20,080 nucleotides of DNA from SM23-62 sp964575235 (GTDB lineage Bacteria > Bacteroidota > Bacteroidia > Bacteroidales > SM23-62): NCBI GenBank assembly GCA_964575235.1, contig CAZNQG010000058.1, positions 1 to 20,080 on the forward strand, written 5' to 3'. Below, piece by piece: positions 6,443 through 14,107 of this stretch. The notes under the pieces are model-generated. The model searched no databases and was not told where the DNA came from. It saw only the letters and a program-made list of their open reading frames with translations. The position numbers were made by a program, and so were the translations under genes. How positions within the stretch are numbered: position 1 is the first letter of the stretch; each line of letters opens with the position of its first letter.

Positions 6443-9382
6443 ATGGAAGAATCCCGGCGCAAAGCATTCTGTGTGGATCTCAGGAAGGGGATCCGGGGAG
6501 AGGTTTACACGGACGATTACACCCTCGGCGTGTATGCCACCGATGCGAGCATCTACCAGATCATGCCGCTTGCCGTGGTGGTTCCCGGGAATGAGCAAGA
6601 CGTATCCCATGCCGTTCGCATTGCCGGGGAATACCGGGTGCCCGTGCTGCCGAGGGGGGCGGGTACCAGCCTCGGGGGACAGGCGGCAGGGCAGGCCATA
6701 ATCGTTGATTTTTCCAAGTACATGAACCGCATCCTGGAGGTGAACGTCAAGGAAAGGTGGGTCCGGGTACAGCCGGGAATCGTTCTGGATGAGCTCAATG
6801 GATTCCTCAGGCAATACAACCTGCATTTTGCCCCCGATCCCGCCACCGGCAACCGGGCGACCATAGGCGGGATGATCGGGAACAATTCCTCCGGGGCCCG
6901 GAGCATCCTGTACGGGATCACGAGCGACCATGTGCTGGAAACCAGAATCCTGCTATCGGACGGATCGGTGTTCCGTTTCACCGAACAGGAGATCGGGCGG
7001 AAAATCCGCGAGCTGGAAAAATCCGGCGGAAAGGAATTCCGGATTTACGGGGAACTCAAACGGATTGTGGATGCAAACCGGGAGGCCATCCTGGAGGCGT
7101 ATCCAAAGGTCATGCGCCGGGTGCAGGGCTACAACCTGGATGCCTTTGCGGGAACGGACCGGTGGAACCTGTCGCGGCTGATCACAGGTTCCGAGGGAAC
7201 CCTGGGCATCCTTCTGGAAGCCAGGCTGAACCTGGAGCCGCTGCCTGCCAGCAGCATCCTGTGTGCCGTTCATTTCAGCGACCTGGCCGGATGCATCCGC
7301 AGCGTGGCCGCCATGCTTTCCCACGGTCCTTCCGCGGTGGAGATACTGGACGGGGACCTGATCCGCATGGCCAGGGAAAGCCCGGGTACGGCATTCCAGA
7401 CCGGATGGATTGAAGGGGATCCGCAGGGCATCCTGATCGTGGAATTTATCGGTGCTTCCAACGAGGAGACCCTGGAGAAGTGCAGGAAGCTGGCGGGAGA
7501 CCTGAAGGACCGGGACATCGGCTATGCTCGGCCGATCCTTTCGGACCCACACGATCAGGCAAACGTATGGGACGTGCGAAAAAACGGGCTGGGGATCCTG
7601 ATGCGGACCCGGGGCGATGCCAAACCCATCGGGTTCATCGAGGACGCCGCCGTACCCCTGGAGCACCTCCCGGAATATATAAGTGAAATACAGGCCTTCT
7701 GCAAACAGAGGGAAGTGCCCGTGATCATGTATGCGCATGCGAGCGTGGGACTCCTCCACGTGCGGCCGGTGCTGAACCTGAAGAAGCAGGAAGACATCGA
7801 TAAAATGAAAGCGATCGCCCGGCATTCCTTCGACCTGGTCAGGCGATTCGGGGGATCCATCAGCGGGGAACACGGGGACGGGCGAACCCGCAGTCCCTTT
7901 CTTCGGGAGTTTTTCGGTGAGCGGGTATACGAAGCCTTCCGGGAGGTGAAGAACCTTTTCGACCCGGATGGGATCCTGAACCCGGGCATCATCGTGGATC
8001 CCGGGCCGATGGACCAGAACCTGAGGTTTGGAGACGCCTACAGGGCTCCTGAATTTACCACGGCCTACCGCTACCGGGAGGAGGGCGGTTTTGCCTTTGC
8101 CGTGGAGAACTGCACGGGTGTCGGGACCTGCCGGCAGAATCTCGGGGGACTGATGTGCCCTTCCTACCGGGCCACCCGCGACGAGGAACATTCCACCCGG
8201 GGGCGCGCCAATGCACTGCGCCTGGCCATGACCGGGCAACTGGGTCCCTCGGCCATGGACTCGCCCCGCCTGTACGGGATCATGGACCTCTGCCTCTCCT
8301 GCAAGGGCTGTAAATCGGAATGCCCCAGCAGCGTGGACATGGCAAAGCTCAAAGGGGAATTCCTTCATGAATACAGGAAGAAGCACGGGACCAGCCTGAG
8401 GGACCGCTTCGTTGCGAATTCCACCACCCTGGCTAAGCGGTTTTCCGGCTGGAAAGCCCCCATTGTGAACGGGATCCGGAAAACCATGATCTTCCGGAAA
8501 ACCATGGAGTGGCTGGCCGGGATCGAATCCCGCCGCATCCTTCCCTCCTATGCACCGCTGACCTTTCACCGATGGTTTGACCGGAGGTTCAATGACGGGG
8601 AACAAACCGGTCCGTCCGTACAGCGAAAAAACCAGGCCGGTCCCCCGCCCCAAAAGGTCGTACTCTTCGACGACACCTACATGAACTTCCACGAACCCCG
8701 GGTGGGGATCTCGGCCGTGGAGCTTCTCGAGTCCTGCGGGTACGAGGTGATCCTTGCCAGGGCAGGATGCTGCCAGAGGCCCAGCATCTCCCACGGTTTC
8801 CTGGATAAAGCCAGGAAAAAGGGCGAAAAGACCCTCCGCAACCTGAAGAAATACATCGATGGGGGACTGCCCGTCGTGGTATGCGAACCGGGATGCGCAA
8901 GCGCCCTGACCGACGATCTGCCCGATCTGATCGACGATGAAGAACTGGGCCGGGCGATCCGGGAAAACGTCCGGATGATCGACGTGTTCCTGGAAGACGA
9001 GATCCGGAAAGGGAACCTGGAAACGGCGCTCCGCTCACCCTTTGAAAAACTGCTGATCCACGGGCACTGCCACCAGAAATCCCTGTACGGGACCGCCGCC
9101 ATGGAAAGCGTCCTGGGACGGGTTCCCGGCCTGAAGGTGGAAGTGATCGATTCGGGATGCTGCGGCATGGCGGGCTCCTTCGGTTACGAGAAGGAGCATT
9201 ACGAACTGTCGCTGAAGGTGGGGGAGGACCGACTGTTTCCAGCCATCCGCCGGATGGAGGAGGGAACAGCACTGGTGGCCTGCGGGTTCAGCTGCCGGCA
9301 CCAGATCGCCGATGCCACGGGAGTCCAGGCCCTGCACTGGGTTGAAGTGCTCCGGGGAACGGATGTCTCCGGGGAAACCTGA
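6443..9382 (+). CDS. FAD-linked D-2-hydroxyacid dehydrogenase fused to a 4Fe-4S/CCG module (GlcD-GlcF / YdiJ type)
   Basis: The protein has 979 residues. A PCMH-type FAD domain (about 37-260) carries PRGAGTSLGGQAAG (70-83) and IGGMIGNNSSGARS. The FAD-oxidase C domain (about 270-520) has GEHGDG near 475-480. A ferredoxin-like part has cysteine clusters starting at C557 (CTGVGTC, then LMCP) and C617 (CLSCKGCKSECP). Two CCG domains follow: GCCQRP (C776/C777) with EPGCAS, then HGHCHQKS (H873-C876) with SGCCGMAGSFG. The architecture is that of the YdiJ/D-lactate and D-2-hydroxyglutarate dehydrogenases of about 1000 residues, which pass electrons from a D-hydroxyacid through FAD and Fe-S clusters to the quinone pool or another carrier. 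The substrate cannot be fixed from sequence. It is divergent from perR, and a flavodoxin gene follows 108 bases downstream. Confidence 0.92.
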   Translation: MEESRRKAFCVDLRKGIRGEVYTDDYTLGVYATDASIYQIMPLAVVVPGNEQDVSHAVRIAGEYRVPVLPRGAGTSLGGQAAGQAIIVDFSKYMNRILEVNVKERWVRVQPGIVLDELNGFLRQYNLHFAPDPATGNRATIGGMIGNNSSGARSILYGITSDHVLETRILLSDGSVFRFTEQEIGRKIRELEKSGGKEFRIYGELKRIVDANREAILEAYPKVMRRVQGYNLDAFAGTDRWNLSRLITGSEGTLGILLEARLNLEPLPASSILCAVHFSDLAGCIRSVAAMLSHGPSAVEILDGDLIRMARESPGTAFQTGWIEGDPQGILIVEFIGASNEETLEKCRKLAGDLKDRDIGYARPILSDPHDQANVWDVRKNGLGILMRTRGDAKPIGFIEDAAVPLEHLPEYISEIQAFCKQREVPVIMYAHASVGLLHVRPVLNLKKQEDIDKMKAIARHSFDLVRRFGGSISGEHGDGRTRSPFLREFFGERVYEAFREVKNLFDPDGILNPGIIVDPGPMDQNLRFGDAYRAPEFTTAYRYREEGGFAFAVENCTGVGTCRQNLGGLMCPSYRATRDEEHSTRGRANALRLAMTGQLGPSAMDSPRLYGIMDLCLSCKGCKSECPSSVDMAKLKGEFLHEYRKKHGTSLRDRFVANSTTLAKRFSGWKAPIVNGIRKTMIFRKTMEWLAGIESRRILPSYAPLTFHRWFDRRFNDGEQTGPSVQRKNQAGPPPQKVVLFDDTYMNFHEPRVGISAVELLESCGYEVILARAGCCQRPSISHGFLDKARKKGEKTLRNLKKYIDGGLPVVVCEPGCASALTDDLPDLIDDEELGRAIRENVRMIDVFLEDEIRKGNLETALRSPFEKLLIHGHCHQKSLYGTAAMESVLGRVPGLKVEVIDSGCCGMAGSFGYEKEHYELSLKVGEDRLFPAIRRMEEGTALVACGFSCRHQIADATGVQALHWVEVLRGTDVSGET

Positions 9383-9478
9383 TACCGGACAACCGACGGG
9401 ACCACCCTTCCGTGTCTTACCGAAAAAATTAAAGTCTGCGATACACCGGATGTAGAAATTGTTTATTTTTATATCTTT

Positions 9479-9491
9479 ATTTAGTCTAAAT
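9479..9491. promoter_or_regulatory. Palindrome ATTTAG-T-CTAAAT over the flavodoxin start
   Basis: A perfect 6-1-6 inverted repeat whose last base is the first base of the TTG start codon. Just upstream TATCTTTA (9473-9480) resembles a TAnnTTTG promoter element, so a protein bound here would cover the transcription start. Flavodoxin replaces ferredoxin under iron limitation in many bacteria, so an iron-responsive (Fur- or DtxR-family) operator is a reasonable guess; the sequence alone does not show which protein binds. The rest of the gap from 9383 shows no gene or terminator. Confidence 0.5.
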
Positions 9492-10003
9492 TGAAAGAAA
9501 CAGGGATTTTTTTCGGGAGCTCGTCCGGGTATACGGAATCGGTCGCCGTGAGAATCCTTGAAAGATATGGCAAAGACAGTGCAGAGTTGAGGGATGTGGC
9601 CGATTCATCCCCCGCCGACCTGCTTTCGTATCCGAACCTGATCCTGGGCATATCGACCTGGGGCATCGGGGAGCTACAGGACGACTGGGCGGATTTCCTG
9701 CCCGGGATGGAGAAACTGGATTTTTCGGGCCGTAAGGCGGCTCTTTTCGGGCTGGGGGACCAGGAATCCTACCCCGATACCTTTGCCGATGCGCTTGGAA
9801 TCCTGTACCGCTCGGTGCGAAGCAGGGGCTGCGGGATCCTTGGCCGGACACCCACCCGGGGCTATGAATTCATAAGATCCGCGGCGGTGGTGGACGGAGA
9901 GTTCGTTGGACTCGTACTGGACGAGAAGAACCAGTCCCACATGACGGACCAGCGGATCGACGCCTGGCTCGCCGGGTTAAGATCCGGGTTCAAAGGAACT
10001 TAA
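9491..10003 (+). CDS. fldA: Flavodoxin, long-chain type
   Basis: The protein has 170 residues and carries electrons with FMN in the cytoplasm. The phosphate-binding loop GSSSGYTES is at residues 9-17. The STWGIGELQDDW segment supplies the aromatic residue stacked on the flavin. GLGDQESYPDTFADALGILY is the second flavin loop, typical of FldA. The length and the insert before the last helix fit the long-chain class. No ATG or GTG precedes these motifs, so TTG at 9491 is taken as the start. With the nearby promoter-like TATCTTTA the transcript would have only a few leader bases. It may serve the oxidoreductase upstream or act as an iron-sparing substitute for ferredoxin. Confidence 0.9.
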   Translation: MKETGIFFGSSSGYTESVAVRILERYGKDSAELRDVADSSPADLLSYPNLILGISTWGIGELQDDWADFLPGMEKLDFSGRKAALFGLGDQESYPDTFADALGILYRSVRSRGCGILGRTPTRGYEFIRSAAVVDGEFVGLVLDEKNQSHMTDQRIDAWLAGLRSGFKGT

Positions 10004-10075
10004 ATGAACGTTAATGCTTGTTTTAACCGGGAGAATCCGTTTATTTTGCAGCTTTGAATATCGCATGATATCGTA

Positions 10076-10885
10076 ATGGAAGGGAACGTATTATTTGCAT
10101 TGGGACTGACCCTGTTCGCGGGACTATCGACCGGTATCGGATCGGCCATGGCGTTTTTCACCCGGACGACCAATACCCGCTTCCTCAGCACCGCCCTGGG
10201 CTTTTCAGCCGGGGTGATGATCTACGTTTCCTTTACCGAAATCCTTGGAGAATCCATTGAATTGCTGAGGGAGAGCTACGGGCTGAGGCCCGGAAGCTGG
10301 TATGCGGTCCTGTCCTTCTTCGGGGGCATCGCCATCATCGCCATCATCGACTCCCTCGTACCCACCTTCGAGAACCCGCACGAGATCCGCAAGGTCGAAG
10401 ACCTCCGGCTTCACAGCGAAAGAGCAAAGAAAAGCGGGTTGCTGCGGATGGGACTGTTCCTGGCCCTGGCCATTGCCATGCATAATTTCCCGGAAGGACT
10501 CGCCACCTTTGCCGCCGGTATGACCGATCCCGGCATCGCCCTTCCCATTGCCGTGGCCATTGCCATTCACAATATACCGGAAGGGATAGCAGTATCCGTA
10601 CCGATTTATTACGCCACGGGGATGAGGCGCAAGGCTTTTATTTTGTCCTTTGCCTCGGGACTGGCTGAACCCATCGGCGGACTGCTCGGGTACCTGTTGC
10701 TTTCGGCCGTGTTCAGCGAATCCATCCTGGGAATCCTTTTGGCAGCGGTTGCAGGGATTATGGTCTTCATATCCGTGGATGAACTGCTGCCCACGGCACG
10801 GGAGTACGGGCATCACCATCATGCCATTTACGGGCTGATCGGGGGCATGGCACTCATGGCCCTCAGCCTGCTTTTGTTCCTTTAG
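10076..10885 (+). CDS. zupT: ZIP-family divalent metal importer, ZupT type
   Basis: The inner-membrane transporter has 269 residues and about eight helices and brings Zn2+ (with lower preference Fe2+, Mn2+ or others) into the cytoplasm. Metal-site motifs are HNFPEG (H136, E140) in helix 4 and HNIPEG (H165, E169) in helix 5, with E198 in SGLAEP. These match the two-site ZupT pattern. A GHHHHA run (245-250) lies before the last helix. The loop between helices 3 and 4 (about 98-122) is short and charged. The ATG at 10076 is the first start in frame. The CDF exporter gene begins 10 bases after the stop. Confidence 0.93.
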   Translation: MEGNVLFALGLTLFAGLSTGIGSAMAFFTRTTNTRFLSTALGFSAGVMIYVSFTEILGESIELLRESYGLRPGSWYAVLSFFGGIAIIAIIDSLVPTFENPHEIRKVEDLRLHSERAKKSGLLRMGLFLALAIAMHNFPEGLATFAAGMTDPGIALPIAVAIAIHNIPEGIAVSVPIYYATGMRRKAFILSFASGLAEPIGGLLGYLLLSAVFSESILGILLAAVAGIMVFISVDELLPTAREYGHHHHAIYGLIGGMALMALSLLLFL

Positions 10886-10895
10886 GATCTGAAAT

Positions 10896-11807
10896 ATGAC
10901 CACAGCTCATGGACATCGCCATCATTCGAAGACGGGGATCAGCGAAAAGAACCTGCTGGCCGCGGTCGTCCTGAACTTTGGCATTACCGCTGCAGAAGTG
11001 GCCGGGGGCATCCTTTCGAACAGCCTGGCCCTGCTTTCCGATGCGGTGCATAACCTGGGGGACGGACTGGCCGTTCTGCTGGCTTACGTCGCCCACAGGA
11101 TCAGCAGGCGGGAGTCCAACATGCGCAAGACCTTCGGGTATAAGCGGGTGGAGATACTGGCCGCATTCATAAATTCCATCGTCCTGGCAGCGATCTGCAT
11201 TTTCCTGATCTACGAGGCGGTTGAGCGTTTCCGGAACCCGGCGCCCATCAAGGGGGCCGTGATGTTCTTTGTGGCGGTTGTGGGACTGCTGGCCAACCTG
11301 GTTGCCGTGATCCTCCTGAAAAGGGATTCGAAAAAGAACATCAACATCCGGGCGGCATACCTGCATCTGCTGGGCGATACCCTTTCCTCGGTGGTGGTCA
11401 TCCTCGGTGGAATCCTGATCTGGAAATTCGGGGTGTACTGGCTGGATCCCCTGATCACGGTCCTTATAAGCCTCTACATCCTGCGCGAAACCTACCTCCT
11501 GCTGAGGGATTCCTTCAACATCCTGATGCAGTCAGCCCCCAGGGACATCGATCTTGAAAAAATCAAAACCGAGGTGGAGAACATAAAGGGTGTGAACAAC
11601 CTGCACCACGTCCACCTGTGGAGCCTGAACGACCGGCAGGTGCATTTCGAGGGACACGTGGACCTGGAAAGCGACATGCCCGTCAGCCAGGCCTCAAAAT
11701 TGAACGAAGATATCAGCCGGCTCCTGCACGATCGATTTGACATTGACCATACCACCCTGCAGATGGAATTCGGCTGCTGCGGGGAGGAAGGGCTGATCAA
11801 CCGCTGA
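10896..11807 (+). CDS. Cation diffusion facilitator (CzcD/ZitB-type Zn2+ exporter)
   Basis: The exporter has 303 residues and six membrane helices followed by a cytoplasmic ferredoxin-like domain (about 212-290). The transport site is of the HD-HD class: H52 and D56 in DAVHNLGD (helix 2) and H157/D161 in LHLLGD (helix 5), which is associated with zinc selectivity. The N-terminus is histidine-rich (HGHRHH, 5-10) and the tail has a CC pair (C294/C295) that could hold metal. It probably moves Zn2+ out in exchange for protons. It follows zupT by 10 bases and is probably cotranscribed with it, so one mRNA would encode both an importer and an exporter. The next gene has its own promoter region. Confidence 0.93.
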   Translation: MTTAHGHRHHSKTGISEKNLLAAVVLNFGITAAEVAGGILSNSLALLSDAVHNLGDGLAVLLAYVAHRISRRESNMRKTFGYKRVEILAAFINSIVLAAICIFLIYEAVERFRNPAPIKGAVMFFVAVVGLLANLVAVILLKRDSKKNINIRAAYLHLLGDTLSSVVVILGGILIWKFGVYWLDPLITVLISLYILRETYLLLRDSFNILMQSAPRDIDLEKIKTEVENIKGVNNLHHVHLWSLNDRQVHFEGHVDLESDMPVSQASKLNEDISRLLHDRFDIDHTTLQMEFGCCGEEGLINR

Positions 11808-11819
11808 AAACGCCTTCCG

Positions 11820-11884
11820 AAAATCTTATACCAATTTCCAAGAATTCTATAAAAAAGGACGAATCATTCTTTTTTTCTTTGCCC
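11820..11884 (+). promoter_or_regulatory. Shared metal-regulon promoter/operator, copy A (upstream of the SO_0444-type permease)
   Basis: This block aligns without gaps to 14699-14763. I count 47 of 65 identical bases and 32 of the first 40. Conserved pieces are AAAATCTT, TAC/AAT/TCC, AGAATT, TAAA and the ending TTTCTTTGC. The last, TTTCTTTG at 11874-11881, resembles the Bacteroidota -7 element; there is no TTTG at -33, as expected of a promoter that needs an activator. The ATG of the permease is 13 bases after the TTTG. I infer binding by the HMA-AraC protein (14108-14695). Confidence 0.7.
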
Positions 11885-11894
11885 AAAGAAAGCC

Positions 11895-13199
11895 ATGGAT
11901 TACATCCTTCCATATCTGAACGCGTTCGCGGACCTGAGCATGGAAATGGCCCCCTACCTTTTGCTGGGTTTCCTTTTTGCCGGCATTCTTTACGTCTGGT
12001 TTCCCAGGAAAAAGGTCTATAAATACCTGGGTAAGCCCAATTCAGCCTCCGTGATAAATGCCGCATTGATCGGCATCCCGCTTCCGCTTTGCTCCTGCGG
12101 CGTTATCCCGACCGGGATATCCTTTTACAACAGCGGTGCGTCGAAAGGTTCCTCGGTCAGCTTCCTTATCTCAACCCCCCAGACCGGTGTGGACAGCATC
12201 ATGGTGACCTATTCCCTGCTCGGATTGCCCATGGCCATCGTAAGACCGGTCATCGCCCTTATTACGGGTTTTTTCGGCGGGTTCATGACCAATAAATTCG
12301 GCCGGGTGAGAAAAAACAATCCCGACATGAAGAAACGGGAAATGGATGGATTAAGCCCGGACGATGTGGAAAACGGTAAAGCTGACCGTTCATTCAGGGG
12401 AATGCTGCGCTATGCCTTTGTGGAATTCCTCGAAGACATCGCCAAATGGCTTGTGATCGGGCTTGCCCTGGCAGCCCTGATCGAGGTGCTGGTGCCGGAA
12501 AGCTTCTTTACTGCCTACCTGGGGAACGAATACCTGGAAATGCTGCTGATCCTGCTGGCTGCCGTACCGCTTTATGTCTGTGCCACCGGCTCGGTGCCCA
12601 TTGCAGCCATATTGATGCTCAAGGGCCTGTCGCCCGGTGCTGCCATCGTATTTTTGATGGCAGGTCCCGCAACCAACGCAGCCACCATGACCGTAATCGG
12701 GAATATCTTCGGCCGCCGGACCCTGATCCTGTACCTGGTTTCCATCATCACAGGGGCTTACTTTTTCGGCATTCTGGTAAACGAATTCCTTCCCAGGGAA
12801 TGGTTCCTGGACCCGCTGGCGGGTTTTCATGCGGGACCGCATGCCCACGGAATCCTGCCTTCCTGGCTGATGATCGCATCGAGCGTGTTGCTCGGGGGAC
12901 TCATCCTGTACGCCCTGTACCGGAAATACCTGGCAAAACGATTTACACGCTTTAAACCGGAACAGAAACTTCAAAACCATACCCATATGAAAGACCTGAA
13001 AGTAATTGTTAAAGGAATGACCTGCAACCACTGCAAGGCAACGGTCGAAAACAACGTGGCCGCCATGGAGGGCATAGAGTATGCCGAAGCCAACCTTTCG
13101 AAGGAAAACCTGGTCATACGGGGAGACAACATCGACCTGGAAAAAGTGAGGGAAAAAATCGAGAGCCTGGGATACAAGTACGGGGGACCGGAAGAATAA
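11895..13199 (+). CDS. SO_0444-type Cu/Zn efflux permease with C-terminal HMA domain
   Basis: The protein has 434 residues. The permease part (about 10-345; DUF318/ArsP-like fold) has two homologous halves joined by a charged cytoplasmic loop (136-170). The first half contains PLPLCSCGVIP with C66 and C68, and the second contains YVCATGSVPIAA with C229, the cysteines expected to lie in the path of a soft metal. A histidine-bearing loop (FHAGPHAHG, 311-319) faces the outside or the pore. After the last helix a linker leads to a complete heavy-metal-associated domain (366-430) with GMTCNHC (C377, C380), the fold that binds Cu(I) or Zn(II). The permease would therefore receive metal from its own tethered chaperone. 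The promoter region is shared with the cusA operon. Confidence 0.85.
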   Translation: MDYILPYLNAFADLSMEMAPYLLLGFLFAGILYVWFPRKKVYKYLGKPNSASVINAALIGIPLPLCSCGVIPTGISFYNSGASKGSSVSFLISTPQTGVDSIMVTYSLLGLPMAIVRPVIALITGFFGGFMTNKFGRVRKNNPDMKKREMDGLSPDDVENGKADRSFRGMLRYAFVEFLEDIAKWLVIGLALAALIEVLVPESFFTAYLGNEYLEMLLILLAAVPLYVCATGSVPIAAILMLKGLSPGAAIVFLMAGPATNAATMTVIGNIFGRRTLILYLVSIITGAYFFGILVNEFLPREWFLDPLAGFHAGPHAHGILPSWLMIASSVLLGGLILYALYRKYLAKRFTRFKPEQKLQNHTHMKDLKVIVKGMTCNHCKATVENNVAAMEGIEYAEANLSKENLVIRGDNIDLEKVREKIESLGYKYGGPEE

Positions 13200-13263
13200 A
13201 TTCTTCCTGCCCGTCTTGTTTGTACCTGCTTTCCGTCATAATTCCTCTTTCACGGGACCGGGA

Positions 13264-13288
13264 TTTGCGTTCATATTTGTTAACTTTG
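13264..13288 (+). promoter_or_regulatory. Possible promoter of gpmA
   Basis: TAACTTTG at 13281-13288 is a perfect TAnnTTTG element about 31 bases before the gpmA ATG. The nearest TTTG upstream (13264-13267) is only 13 bases away, shorter than the usual 17-23, so the -33 element is uncertain. The 120-base gap after the permease gene shows no terminator hairpin and no other gene. Confidence 0.4.
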
Positions 13289-13319
13289 TGATCCCGGATC
13301 AAAACGTAAACCAAGAAAT

Positions 13320-14066
13320 ATGTATAAAGTTGTATTGCTAAGACACGGCGAGTCGACCTGGAACAAGGAAAACCGCTTTACGGGCTGGACCGATGTGGAC
13401 CTGACCGAGCAGGGGATTGAAGAGGCCAGATCCGCAGGAAAGATCCTGAAGGAGGAAGGGTATGAATTTGACATCGCCTTTACCTCCGTGTTGAAAAGGG
13501 CCCTGCGGACCCTATGGATCACCCTCGATGAAATGGATATGCTCTGGATCCCGGTGGAGAAAAACTGGCGCCTGAACGAACGACACTACGGGGCCCTGCA
13601 GGGACTCAACAAGGCCGAAACCGCCGAAAAACACGGGGAAGAACAGGTGCTGATCTGGAGAAGGAGCTACGACGTACCGCCCCCTCCGCTGGAGAAGACC
13701 GACCCGCGTTACCCGGGGAATTTCCCTATGTACCGGGACATGGACGAAAAAGACATCCCCACGACGGAATCCCTCAAGCTGACGGTGGACCGCTTCCTGC
13801 CGTACTGGTTTGACACCATCGCCCCCACGATTAAAAGCGGCATGAAAGTACTGATCGCCGCCCACGGGAACAGCCTTCGGGCCCTGGTAAAATACCTGGA
13901 CAACATGTCCGAGGAGAAGATCATTGCCCTGAACATCCCCACCGGGGTGCCGCTTGTATACGAGCTGGACCAAGACCTCAAGCCCATACGCCATTATTAC
14001 CTGGGCGACCCGGAGGCCATTGCCGCCAAGGCGGCTGCCGTTGCAGCCCAGGGGAAGAAAAAATAG
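13320..14066 (+). CDS. gpmA: 2,3-bisphosphoglycerate-dependent phosphoglycerate mutase
   Basis: This glycolytic enzyme interconverts 3- and 2-phosphoglycerate. It has 248 residues, the normal length. The phosphohistidine motif LLRHGESTWN has H9. R60 (SVLKRA), E87 (LNERHYGALQG) and H182 (AAHGNSLRALVKYL) complete the active site. The C-terminal tail is alanine- and lysine-rich (AAKAAAVAAQGKKK), as is usual for the flexible lid. It is a housekeeping gene with its own promoter-like TAACTTTG, standing between the two halves of the metal-efflux region. Nothing in its sequence links it to metals. Confidence 0.97.
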   Translation: MYKVVLLRHGESTWNKENRFTGWTDVDLTEQGIEEARSAGKILKEEGYEFDIAFTSVLKRALRTLWITLDEMDMLWIPVEKNWRLNERHYGALQGLNKAETAEKHGEEQVLIWRRSYDVPPPPLEKTDPRYPGNFPMYRDMDEKDIPTTESLKLTVDRFLPYWFDTIAPTIKSGMKVLIAAHGNSLRALVKYLDNMSEEKIIALNIPTGVPLVYELDQDLKPIRHYYLGDPEAIAAKAAAVAAQGKKK

Positions 14067-14107
14067 TCCCCGGTCGGTATTTTAACGGTAATTTATGCCT
14101 GTAAGCT

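Noticed and set aside
6953..8794. 613-codon open frame on the minus strand
   Set aside because: It lies opposite the FAD/Fe-S dehydrogenase, whose motifs are all in the plus frame. Its translation is low-complexity, rich in G, P and H, as expected of an antisense frame in GC-rich coding DNA.
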